DNA of 64,000 nucleotides. It comes from Mucilaginibacter inviolabilis. Its GTDB lineage: Bacteria; Bacteroidota; Bacteroidia; Sphingobacteriales; Sphingobacteriaceae. Under the pieces are notes generated by a model, which saw only the letters and a list, made by a program, of their open reading frames with translations, ran no database searches and was not told the DNA's origin. Position numbers and translations under genes: made by a program. Within the stretch, counting starts at the first letter, position 1. The number at the start of each line of letters is the position of its first letter. The stretch lies in the NCBI RefSeq assembly GCF_011089895.1, contig NZ_JAANAT010000003.1:62001-126000 (forward strand), given 5' to 3'. Of the stretch, positions 8,693-16,476 are shown piece after piece.

Positions 8693-10231
8693 GTGTTGGT
8701 TAAAACTTTTGGCAGTGCGGTTTATGGTATCGAGGCTATTACCATAACGGTTGAGGTAAATATAGCGGCGGGTACCAAATATTTTATAGTTGGCCTACCC
8801 GATGTGGCCGTAAAAGAGAGTTATTTCCGGATCGAATCGGCATTAAAAAATACCGGTTTCCGGATGCCCCGCCAGCAGGTGGTGGTTAATATGGCTCCTG
8901 CGGATATCAAAAAAGAAGGATCTTCCTATGATTTGACCATCGCCACGGCTGTTTTGGCGGCATCCGGGCAGTTGGAGCCAGAGAACCTGGATAAGTACAT
9001 TATCATGGGTGAACTATCACTGGATGGCAGCTTACAACCCATCAAAGGGGCCCTTCCTATTGCTATACAAGCCCGTAAAGATGGTTTTAAGGGATTTATT
9101 CTCCCCAAACAAAACGCCCGTGAAGCAGCCATTGTGAACGATCTGGAAGTTTATGGTGTGGATAATATCAAAGAGGTTGCCGGTTTTTTTAATGGTGATC
9201 TGAACATCGAGCCCGAGGTAGTAAACACCCGGGAGGAGTTCTATAACAGTCTGAGCAATTACGATAGCGATTTTAGTGAAGTAAAGGGCCAGGAGAACAT
9301 CAAACGCGCGCTGGAAATTGCCGCAGCAGGCGGTCATAATGTGATATTGATTGGTCCGCCGGGAGCGGGTAAAACTATGCTGGCCCGCAGGTTGCCTTCT
9401 ATTTTACCACCACTGAGTTTATATGAATCGTTAGAAACTACGAAGATACATTCGGTTGCGGGCAAACTGGCCGCCGCAGATGCTTTGGTAACTATTAGGC
9501 CATTCCGGTCACCCCATCATACCATTAGTGATGTGGCTTTGGTTGGCGGTGGTGGCAATCCACAACCAGGTGAAATCTCATTGGCACATAATGGCGTATT
9601 GTTTTTGGATGAGCTGCCTGAATTTAAGCGTAGCGCGCTGGAAGTAATGCGCCAGCCGCTGGAAGAACGCCGCGTAACTATTTCAAGGGCCAAATTTACC
9701 GTTGATTACCCCTCCAGCTTTATGCTGGTGGCTAGTATGAACCCCTGCCCTTGCGGGTATTATAATCATCCCGAAAAAGAATGTATCTGTCCGCCTGGAA
9801 TGGTGCAGAAATATCTGAGCAAGATCTCTGGTCCGCTGTTGGACAGGATCGATCTGCACGTGGAGGTAACACCGGTGAATTTCAGCGAACTATCCTCAGA
9901 CCGTGCCTCCGAAAAAAGCGAGCTGATCCGCGAGCGGGTAATCAAAGCCCGGGAGGTGCAGGTAGAACGTTTTGGTAACCGCCCCGATCTGCATGCCAAT
10001 GCGCAAATGAGCCCGCAGATGGTGCGCGACCTGTGTAAAATAGATGTTGCCGGACAAACACTGCTCAAAAGAGCCATGGAAAAGCTGGGCCTCTCCGCCC
10101 GGGCCTACGACCGTATCCTGAAAGTATCCCGCACCATTGCCGATCTGGCTGATAGCGAAGATATCAAACTGGAGCATTTGGCCGAGGCCATACATTTCCG
10201 GAGTTTGGATAGAGAAGGCTGGGCCGGGTAG
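8693..10231 (+). CDS. YifB family Mg chelatase-like AAA ATPase (ComM)
   Basis: The 512-residue protein matches the YifB/ComM family, in which ComM is a hexameric helicase that promotes branch migration during natural transformation. An N-terminal Lon-protease-like S16 fold (residues about 1-170) precedes the AAA+ domain with Walker A GPPGAGKTML, the family signature FRSPHHTISDVALVGGG, Walker B NGVLFLDELPEF and the cysteine cluster CPCGYY...CIC. A Mg-chelatase C-terminal helical domain follows. The start is GTG at 8693, which gives the usual family N terminus MLVKTFGSAVYG; an adjacent TTG is the alternative. It stands alone with REP-like sequence after it. Confidence 0.95.
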   Translation: MLVKTFGSAVYGIEAITITVEVNIAAGTKYFIVGLPDVAVKESYFRIESALKNTGFRMPRQQVVVNMAPADIKKEGSSYDLTIATAVLAASGQLEPENLDKYIIMGELSLDGSLQPIKGALPIAIQARKDGFKGFILPKQNAREAAIVNDLEVYGVDNIKEVAGFFNGDLNIEPEVVNTREEFYNSLSNYDSDFSEVKGQENIKRALEIAAAGGHNVILIGPPGAGKTMLARRLPSILPPLSLYESLETTKIHSVAGKLAAADALVTIRPFRSPHHTISDVALVGGGGNPQPGEISLAHNGVLFLDELPEFKRSALEVMRQPLEERRVTISRAKFTVDYPSSFMLVASMNPCPCGYYNHPEKECICPPGMVQKYLSKISGPLLDRIDLHVEVTPVNFSELSSDRASEKSELIRERVIKAREVQVERFGNRPDLHANAQMSPQMVRDLCKIDVAGQTLLKRAMEKLGLSARAYDRILKVSRTIADLADSEDIKLEHLAEAIHFRSLDREGWAG

Positions 10232-10260
10232 AGAGGAGACGGAGTCTCAGGGCATAGTGG

Positions 10261-10281
10261 TCCGTAGTTGGAAACTACGGA
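10261..10281. repeat. Short perfect hairpin repeat
   Basis: A 21-nt hairpin with a 9-bp stem (TCCGTAGTT with AACTACGGA). A close relative with the same framework lies at 36248-36268, so this is a small dispersed repeat directly before a REP-like element. Confidence 0.6.
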
Positions 10282-10352
10282 CAGCGGGGCGCCATGCTAA
10301 TAAACATTGTAAGCCTTTATCTTTACAAAAAGCATCCGGCTTGCGGTAGCGG
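10282..10352. repeat. REP-like element copy a (partly degenerate)
   Basis: This copy shares the core words CATGCTAATAAACATTGTAAGCC and CTTGCGGTAGCGG with the better preserved copy at 13247-13334. Its left arm is replaced by other sequence. It lies between the convergent yifB and lipoprotein genes. Confidence 0.6.
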
Positions 10353-10364
10353 AGGTGGGTACCC

Positions 10365-10832
10365 TTACTTTTTAGCCTTTGGACCTGAAACGATAACTAT
10401 TTTATCGTACCAAAAAATTCGGGCCATTTCGGGCGTTGCTTTTGTATGATATGTCCTGGGCTCCCCTTTTTTTTCAGAAAATCTTCCAACCAGTTTTAAT
10501 GTAAGAGGAAGAGTTTGTCCATCCCATAAATCATTAGCGTTTATTAAGGTTTTATTAGTGGGTTCCAGATAAAATCGTTCAACACCTTTTAAAAATGGTT
10601 GTTTTTTGAATTTTGTTTCAAACCATTGTGGACATCCGCATTCTATAGCAGCATAAGAAGCTGTTATTGAAATTGTCTTTGCATCTGAAGGTTTCCTTAC
10701 AGAAATAGCCATTTGGTAAGAACCCTTTTGGGGGGTATCCGGTAAATCCTTTCTATCTCTGTTAGATATGTCTGAATACCAGCAACCCAAGGTTATCATT
10801 AATGAAATAATAATATTTGTTACGTTTATCAT
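10365..10832 (-). CDS. Putative lipoprotein of unknown function
   Basis: The protein of about 155 residues is not recognised. From the ATG at 10832 it has a short hydrophobic N terminus ending in a lipobox-like LMITLGC, which suggests lipid anchoring in the periplasm. The rest is soluble, with a GCGCPQWF-like cysteine pair at IECGCPQW. AAAAGAG just upstream is a weak Shine-Dalgarno sequence and supports this start; an upstream start at 10931 would run into the REP-like element at 10934. The gene is boxed between two REP-like copies and its stop is 13 bp from copy a. It is an orphan accessory gene. Confidence 0.6.
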   Translation of the reverse strand: MINVTNIIISLMITLGCWYSDISNRDRKDLPDTPQKGSYQMAISVRKPSDAKTISITASYAAIECGCPQWFETKFKKQPFLKGVERFYLEPTNKTLINANDLWDGQTLPLTLKLVGRFSEKKGEPRTYHTKATPEMARIFWYDKIVIVSGPKAKK

Positions 10833-10933
10833 ATACTCTTTTGTTAAGTACCTATATTTAAGAACCATTTTACCCTGGCTATCACAAGCGTCATACTGTG
10901 TAAAGATAAAAGGATTACAATGCTTCCTCATAT

Positions 10934-11029
10934 GCTACCGCAGGGGTCCCGTTTGTGGCGTCATGCGGCCAAGCATCGTAACCATTTAGCTTTAGCTTTT
11001 ACCACTAGCGGGACGCTTGTGGTAAAAGA
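10934..11029. repeat. REP-like element copy b (paired inverted arms)
   Basis: The left arm CTACCGCAGGGGTCCCGTTTGTGG and the inverse right arm CCACTAGCGGGACGCTTGTGG flank about 45 bp. Each arm folds into a small hairpin of the CCGCAAGCG-TCC-CGCTTGTGG type. It lies between the divergent lipoprotein and GNAT genes. Confidence 0.7.
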
Positions 11030-11130
11030 GTTACTTTTTTAATGGCCAATATACCCAAGGCAGTAAAACGGTGTTGCGGTTTCAATAGCAGAACCATAAT
11101 ACATAATAATATCTATATTTTCCTTTATTC

Positions 11131-11138
11131 TACCTTTG
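11131..11138 (+). promoter_or_regulatory. Promoter -7 element of GNAT gene
   Basis: TACCTTTG is an exact TAnnTTTG match 21 bp before the ATG at 11160. It overlaps a possible TTG start at 11136 and so argues against that longer reading. Confidence 0.6.
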
Positions 11139-11159
11139 CAGAAGCAGTTAAAGAATAAC

Positions 11160-11729
11160 ATGACTAAAGAATACATTTTTAAATCAAAACGACTAGGGTT
11201 CAGGAACTGGTTAACGATAGATGTTGAAATTATGGATGAAATAAATTCAGACGAGGAAGTGATGGAGTTTTTTCCGAGCATCAAATCTAAACAAGAAACA
11301 TCCGAATTTATTGAGAGAATGCAGAATCAATTACAAGAAAAAGGCTTTTGTTACTATGCTGTAGATAAACTCGAAACCAGCGAGTTTATTGGCTTCATTG
11401 GGCTATCAGAACAAACTTTCACCTCGGACTTCACACCAGCCATTGATATCGGTTGGAGACTAAAGAGAGATGAATGGAATAAGGGTTACGCAACAGAGGG
11501 AGCAAAAAGATGCTTAGATTATGCATTTAGCCAGCTGAAATTAGAAAAAGTTATTGCTATAACCCCTATAGTTAATTTGAAATCCGAACAGGTAATGAAA
11601 AAAATTGGAATGAAAAAAGTGAAGAACTTTAACCATCCAACCTTAGCCGACAATGAAAGATTACGGGAATGTAGCTTGTATGAAATAAATTCATATGAAT
11701 TTAATCCCTTGAATACTTTAGTGGAATAA
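11160..11729 (+). CDS. GNAT family N-acetyltransferase (RimJ/RimL type)
   Basis: The 189-residue cytoplasmic protein has the RimJ/RimL-type layout: an N-terminal TKRLGFRNW-like strand (here SKRLGFRNW), a central FIGFIGL strand, the IGWRLKRDEWNKGYATEGAKR segment that contains the acetyl-CoA-binding RxxxGYA loop, and a C-terminal VIAITPIVNLKSEQVMKKIGM, where the family usually has N-x-x-S-x-x-V-x-x-K-x-G-M. It probably acetylates an amine on a protein or small molecule. The ATG at 11160 follows the -7 element by 21 bp. The end overlaps the cytidine deaminase gene tail to tail by 29 bp. Confidence 0.9.
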   Translation: MTKEYIFKSKRLGFRNWLTIDVEIMDEINSDEEVMEFFPSIKSKQETSEFIERMQNQLQEKGFCYYAVDKLETSEFIGFIGLSEQTFTSDFTPAIDIGWRLKRDEWNKGYATEGAKRCLDYAFSQLKLEKVIAITPIVNLKSEQVMKKIGMKKVKNFNHPTLADNERLRECSLYEINSYEFNPLNTLVE

Positions 11730-12099
11730 GGTCGCTGATCTGAACTTTGAATGGGCCTTCTTTATCTTGCAATATTACAAAAGCCTGTGGTGAGTAATCG
11801 CTGATCATTTCACGGCACATTCCACAAGGTGAAACTATTTCTCCATCCTTATAAACCGCGACGATGGTGTCAATCTTTGTATCACCAGCTACCGCAGCTG
11901 CACCTAACGCTACCGCTTCTGCGCAAATAGCTATACGGCCTACATAGGCCTCCAGATGCAATCCTTCAAAAAAGCTTCCTGAATTTGTTCTAAGCACAGA
12001 ACTAACCGCGTGCCAATCATCAAGTTTTCGTTCGGCGATTAATTTTTTTGCCTGACTTATTAAAATCAAATCGCTTTCGTTTACTTTAAATTTTTCCAT
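11701..12099 (-). CDS. Cytidine deaminase family protein
   Basis: The 132-residue protein is a zinc hydrolytic deaminase of the homotetrameric cytidine/blasticidin-S type. The zinc site is CAE at 59-61 (C59 ligand, E61 proton shuttle) and PCGMCRE with C92 and C95. It would convert cytidine or deoxycytidine to the uridine form in pyrimidine salvage. The CAE plus PCGMCRE layout occurs in both cytidine deaminases and blasticidin deaminases, so substrate remains open. The reading frame overlaps the convergent GNAT gene by 29 bp. No strong promoter or terminator was seen. Confidence 0.88.
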   Translation of the reverse strand: MEKFKVNESDLILISQAKKLIAERKLDDWHAVSSVLRTNSGSFFEGLHLEAYVGRIAICAEAVALGAAAVAGDTKIDTIVAVYKDGEIVSPCGMCREMISDYSPQAFVILQDKEGPFKVQISDLIPLKYSRD

Positions 12100-12260
12100 A
12101 TAATATATTTACGATACAGGTATTTGCCGGCTTTTGTTTTATTATGCTTCGAAAAATCATAAGTAAAAATATCGCAGGAAAGTTGACCAGAAGATCAAAA
12201 GACTTAGTTTTCCACCGAAACAGACGATCAATTATAGCCTTAACTGAGTGATAATATTTG

Positions 12261-13052
12261 CTAATTGAAATAATCGTAGACCTTTTTAAAAGAATTTAGG
12301 TCTCCATAAAAACGCTGTTTCTTATCTGATGATGGTTCACAAAAAAGACAAACACTCATTCTGAAAATCAATGCTCTAAGAATTAGTTGAAACGCAATTT
12401 TCTTGTCAAGATTAATCTCGTTAAGTACGCTGATTGGTGCCTGATACAAGGAAACGGAATCTACAAGTACGATCGCCTCTGCATATTCTTTAGGATAAAA
12501 TCCTGGTGTAAAATCTATAACGCAGGTTTCGTTGAGCTCGTTTATCAAAATGTTTCCAGCCAGATCCATGTGAATTAACTGTTCATCCAAATCAATATCG
12601 ACTCTAAGGGACATTAAGAATCGCAACTCATTAGGGAATGTCTTATTTGCTTTCCCATGCCAAGCTAAAAAATTTGCTTTTTTCCATGGGTTGTTCAAAT
12701 CACTAAATAAAGCTGCTGGTTTGGTGACTTTCTGCAAAATTTGATTAAGTTTCCTGCAAAGCCTGATGCTGGTTTCAACATCATATAAATGCCCTTTATT
12801 TTCAAAATATGATGTTGCACCAAAACCGTCTTCAATGTAGTTCCCATGGAGTGAGCATGCTGGTTTTGCCAAGTTAATTTCCGTTAAATCTAAATTTTCA
12901 AGGGCCTGCGCTATCCATAAATATTCTTTAACATCATGTACAGGCTTTATTACGTGTTGACCAATGAGAAAACTTTCAGCTTGCCCCCCGGTCAATTTCT
13001 GGATATTGTTATCTTTTGAAAATTTCAAAAGGGTTTCGGTATTTATCGTCAT
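12261..13052 (-). CDS. Aminoglycoside phosphotransferase-like kinase-fold protein
   Basis: The protein of about 263 residues resembles the APH/choline-kinase fold. The catalytic-loop motif is LIHMDLAGNILI, fitting HxDxxxxN with HM where HG is usual, and the metal-binding motif is VIDFTPGFYP. An N-terminal glycine-rich stretch GGQAESFLI precedes a lysine in VIKPVHD. It probably phosphorylates a small molecule, but no substrate is evident. The ATG at 13052 was chosen; an upstream start at 13142 would add 30 unlikely residues. It is transcribed alone on the minus strand. Divergence from classical APH proteins keeps the call general. Confidence 0.7.
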   Translation of the reverse strand: MTINTETLLKFSKDNNIQKLTGGQAESFLIGQHVIKPVHDVKEYLWIAQALENLDLTEINLAKPACSLHGNYIEDGFGATSYFENKGHLYDVETSIRLCRKLNQILQKVTKPAALFSDLNNPWKKANFLAWHGKANKTFPNELRFLMSLRVDIDLDEQLIHMDLAGNILINELNETCVIDFTPGFYPKEYAEAIVLVDSVSLYQAPISVLNEINLDKKIAFQLILRALIFRMSVCLFCEPSSDKKQRFYGDLNSFKKVYDYFN

Positions 13053-13392
13053 CTTATTGCTACTTACTGATCTTTTTAAATTAACTCCCGACCTTTTGAG
13101 ACCATTTATCAGGGGGCCTATAAGCACCGTGTATATCACCAAAGCCAGCTCTCTGTATTATAACACCATCATTAATTTTTACTAAAATAGCAATTTTAGT
13201 GCCTCGTACTGGGCCGGAGCGGACGCAGGTCGATTACTCATCCCCAACTACCGCAAGCGTCCCGTTTGTGGCATCATGCTAAGAAACATTGTAAGCCCTT
13301 AATCTTTACCGCAAGCCACCCGCTTGCGGTAGCGAAGAATTCATCCGACATTTGTAATTGATTATAAATGACATTTAAATATTCTTTAAGCT
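13053..13392. other. 340-bp divergent intergenic region
   Basis: It separates the kinase-like gene from the M61-like gene. Apart from the REP-like pair at 13247-13334, no gene or clear promoter was seen. Confidence 0.5.
13247..13334. repeat. REP-like element copy c (paired inverted arms)
   Basis: CTACCGCAAGCGTCCCGTTT starts the left arm and CGCTTGCGGTAGCG ends the inverse right arm. The left arm folds as CCGCAAGCG-TCC-CGTTTGTGG. The middle ATGCTAAGAAACATTGTAAG is shared with copy a. Confidence 0.75.
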
Positions 13393-15078
13393 ATGTTCCT
13401 GAAAAAATTACTTGTTGCCCTTTTCTTTTTGGGTATCTGCACCAAAGCGCATAGCCAAATTAAATTACAGCTAAAAATGTCGCATGCCGATAATAACGTA
13501 ATCAACGGTATCAGCGTGACTTATGTACTGCCCCAAGGATACAGCGACTCCAAAGACAAAATCATTCTCCTGTTTGACAAGCTCACGCCATTGCAGCGAA
13601 CACGTGATACCGTATGCAATTTAAATGCGAAAGACAGTTCGGCCCCAATTAAATTTCACCAGGTAAAAAGTAAAACCATAAATGGCAACGATTACGATTG
13701 CTTGCAGGCAGATCGTAATACAACAGGACCTTTGCAAATTTCTTATCGTGTACCTCTCGCAAATCCGATTCCTGCGCAAAGCGGTCCTGTCAGAGATCTG
13801 CAGGCAGCAGGCGACGGTATATCAGGGTCATTTGGCAGTTTTCTACTGCTGCCATATACGGATAAAAACATGGAGATTCAGCTCGATTGGGAATTGCCCG
13901 CGACGGCCGAGGCTGTATGCAGTTATGGCTCCGGAAAATCGATAAAATTTCAAACAACTTTCGGCGATCTTTTAGAGGCACAGTTTTTAGCGGGGAAGCT
14001 TAGTGCGTTTACCTCAACGGATCACCCTCATGGCTTCAGCATGTACGGCCTCGGTAAAGGATCGGACAGTGAATTTAGGACTGCTGCGAATTGGGCTGCA
14101 AAAGCTCACCAGGTAATCAGGGATAGCCTGGAAGGATCGCCCGAAAAGCCCTTTTATTACTTTTTCCGTTCTTATGACGGACCCCCTTTATCAAGCGGAA
14201 GGGCAACCAGTGGCTCGTTTGTTTTATATGTGCCCACGGGGACTTCGCTGAATGATGAGGATATTAAATCGCTATCTGCTCATGAGATGATACATGTTTT
14301 TGTTGCTGATCTGTACGATCCGGAAGGACTTGCTGATTGGTATGTAGAAGGTATCGCGGATTACTTGTCTGTTAAATTTTTGTATGATGCAGGATTGATT
14401 AGTGAGAAACGATATTTGGAACTTAGGAACGGCGAGCTTGCAGAATATTATACCAATCGGCTTAAAAATGTTCCAAATCAAAAAATCCCACAAATTATGT
14501 GGTCTGGCCGTAACGCCTGGACAACGCCCTATACACGTGGCGTGCTGTATTTTGCCGATTTAGAGGGAAAGCTACGGCAACACCGGGTGAAAAATGTTTC
14601 TGTACTATCCCTGATCAGGGAAATGGATCGTCTAAAAGCAAGTGGTCAGCAAACGACCGTACAAACGTGGGCCAACCTGATCAAGAAAAAGGCAGGTGAC
14701 TGGGCCGTAGCTGATTTTAAATTGATGATGGCAGGCCGGTTACTCATCCCGGTTAATAATGCGTATGGTAAAAATTTTAAGCGGAAACCAGTTGCTGCGC
14801 AATTTTTTGATTTAGGCTTTGATGAACCAAAAGCTATAAAAGCAGGGAAAGTTATTGCCGGATTGGATCCAAAATCTCCGGCTGGTTTGGCCGGGTTAAA
14901 AAATGGAGACACTATTTCATCTGCTATCAATTTGATACCTGCTTATGAAAGCTATAATAATAACATAACTATTATAGTAAAGCGGAAAGGCATTGATTTT
15001 CCGATTACTTTTAAGCCACGTATGGGCCACACAACGGGATACAAATGGGTTTCCGTTGCCTCCGGATCTACCAGGTAA
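13393..15078 (+). CDS. M61-like secreted metalloprotease with PDZ domain
   Basis: The 561-residue precursor has a signal peptide ending near THE AHSQ site at residue 22. A zinc motif HEMIH at residues 297-301 is followed by a glutamate ligand in EGIADYLS (E319), the spacing seen in gluzincins such as M61 glycyl aminopeptidases. A C-terminal PDZ-like domain (about 470-550) has AGLDPKSPAGLAGLKNGD, the peptide-binding hairpin. The N-terminal domain is beta-rich, as in M61. It should act on peptides outside the cytoplasm. REP-like copies flank it on both sides and it is transcribed alone. Family assignment is by motif only. Confidence 0.82.
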   Translation: MFLKKLLVALFFLGICTKAHSQIKLQLKMSHADNNVINGISVTYVLPQGYSDSKDKIILLFDKLTPLQRTRDTVCNLNAKDSSAPIKFHQVKSKTINGNDYDCLQADRNTTGPLQISYRVPLANPIPAQSGPVRDLQAAGDGISGSFGSFLLLPYTDKNMEIQLDWELPATAEAVCSYGSGKSIKFQTTFGDLLEAQFLAGKLSAFTSTDHPHGFSMYGLGKGSDSEFRTAANWAAKAHQVIRDSLEGSPEKPFYYFFRSYDGPPLSSGRATSGSFVLYVPTGTSLNDEDIKSLSAHEMIHVFVADLYDPEGLADWYVEGIADYLSVKFLYDAGLISEKRYLELRNGELAEYYTNRLKNVPNQKIPQIMWSGRNAWTTPYTRGVLYFADLEGKLRQHRVKNVSVLSLIREMDRLKASGQQTTVQTWANLIKKKAGDWAVADFKLMMAGRLLIPVNNAYGKNFKRKPVAAQFFDLGFDEPKAIKAGKVIAGLDPKSPAGLAGLKNGDTISSAINLIPAYESYNNNITIIVKRKGIDFPITFKPRMGHTTGYKWVSVASGSTR

Positions 15079-15117
15079 AAAATAGCTATACAGATAGCCT
15101 AAGGATTAATTTAGCCC

Positions 15118-15172
15118 TCGCTACTGCGAGCGTCTCGCTTGTGGCAAACATGAGGCCACAAACGAGCTGCGA
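15118..15172. repeat. REP-like element copy d
   Basis: CTCGCTACTGCGAGCGTCTC plus CGCTTGTGGCAAACATGA matches the left arm of copy e, and a short inverse arm CCACAAACGAGCTGCGA follows closely. It lies 40 bp after the M61-like gene. Confidence 0.65.
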
Positions 15173-15322
15173 TTTTCTGGTTGTGTAACTCCGCAACAGA
15201 TTTTATATTTGTATGTCCCTATACCTGATTAATTTATTGAAGAGCCCGGGAACATTTTCCACACGCAGGGCATGAATCTGAGAAGATAGAAACTATCTGA
15301 AATTCAATTAAATTATATACGG

Positions 15323-16282
15323 ATGAAAAAAATAGCACAATTGCTTATCCTTCCCGCTTTTATGACAACTACCCTTATCATTTCCTGTCAAAACAGGGAT
15401 AAAGGTTCAAAAGCCCAAACTCAATATGCAGAATCAAATGGTGATGATGCCAACAGTATCATTAAGTATAACAATGGCCTGTTGGGCCAGGATGAACGTA
15501 GGGACAGCTATTTAAAAAGCCTGGGCAACAATGTAAGGAGTATGCGGAGATTATTTGATAATCCGAAGGCAACTGTTTCCTCCATAGGTATGTTTGAGCC
15601 TTTTGAAACGCCCTATATTCCAAAATATGGTGAAAACATCTCCAGTCCTCCAAGCGGGTTAAACAGCAGCGACAAGCAATTCTTCAAAGACAATGTTACG
15701 CAACTGAACACGCTTTATACCCAGATCAAAGACGTATATAAAGCGATGCGGGATTACGTAAAGGCCCAGGATTATAAAGACGATAATGGCGCCAAAGGAA
15801 AAGCATTAACAGATTCGATAGATAATTTGGGCAACAAATATTATAAACTAGATGACCAGGTGAGGGCAAAATTAAGCGTAATTGCCGACGATGCAGAACG
15901 CGTGACACTGAAAGATCATCCACTGAAAGAATATATCTACGCGATGAAAGATGATCGTACCAAAATAGCAGGGATCAGCATGCTTTTGGATAGTAGCGCT
16001 AATAATTATAAAGTTTCGGAAGCAAAGTTGCAGGTAGCTTTCCAGGCATTGAAGTCGGAGAATGAAAAACATACAGCTATGAGCTTTTCGAGTCGTGATG
16101 AGTATGCTTCAAAAAAGAATTATTTCGGCAAGTTCAATGAAGCGGTTAATGATTTTTTGCTTGAATTAAAAAGGATCATGCGCGATGCTTCTGCATCAGG
16201 AAAAATCAGTGAAGAAGACCTGAAAACGTTGGACTATAAAAGAGAAACTATCAGAAGCTACTATAACAATTTTGTAGATTAA
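15323..16282 (+). CDS. DUF3829-like lipoprotein
   Basis: The 319-residue precursor has a lipoprotein signal with lipobox LIISC, so the mature chain starts at Cys 22 and is membrane anchored. The rest is rich in charged helices, with long alternating Lys/Asp/Glu/Leu stretches from about residue 120 to the end, typical of the YiiG/DUF3829 helical-bundle lipoproteins. No catalytic motif is visible and the function of that family is unknown. The gene stands between REP-like copy d and a perfect 21-bp hairpin terminator, so it is probably expressed alone. The DUF assignment is tentative. Confidence 0.68.
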   Translation: MKKIAQLLILPAFMTTTLIISCQNRDKGSKAQTQYAESNGDDANSIIKYNNGLLGQDERRDSYLKSLGNNVRSMRRLFDNPKATVSSIGMFEPFETPYIPKYGENISSPPSGLNSSDKQFFKDNVTQLNTLYTQIKDVYKAMRDYVKAQDYKDDNGAKGKALTDSIDNLGNKYYKLDDQVRAKLSVIADDAERVTLKDHPLKEYIYAMKDDRTKIAGISMLLDSSANNYKVSEAKLQVAFQALKSENEKHTAMSFSSRDEYASKKNYFGKFNEAVNDFLLELKRIMRDASASGKISEEDLKTLDYKRETIRSYYNNFVD

Positions 16283-16300
16283 AAAACAAGATAATATAAA

Positions 16301-16362
16301 GCGAACTGAGCATGGAGAAGGATCTGATCATTGATCAAGCCCCTTCTCCATGCTCAGTTCGC
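16301..16362. terminator. 21-bp perfect hairpin between convergent genes
   Basis: Arms 16301-16321 and 16342-16362 are exact inverse copies around a 20-nt loop that itself contains TGATCATTGATCA. It lies 18 bp after the DUF3829-like stop and probably serves the convergent gene as well. Confidence 0.75.
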
Positions 16363-16370
16363 CTTTTCTG

Positions 16371-16472
16371 GGTTTACACTTTTTATGCGTTATTTTTTAT
16401 AATTTATTGATTTTTAGCAATATAGGCCAATGTTAACCCTGAAAAGTGTAAACCCATGTAAACCCACTTTTT
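16371..16472 (-). repeat. GTTTACAC-type repeat, copy 1
   Basis: On the minus strand it reads from a GTGGGTTTACAT word through GTTTACACTTTT and GTTAACATTG to a distal GTGTAAACC. The same words in the same order recur at 48132-48246. It starts directly after the stop codon of the GH5 gene, as the second copy does after a Crp-type gene. Confidence 0.65.
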
Positions 16473-16476
16473 AACT

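Noticed and set aside
8693..10231. Magnesium chelatase for chlorophyll synthesis
   Set aside because: The S16-like N terminus and FRSPHH signature place it in the YifB/ComM family, and no pigment genes are nearby.
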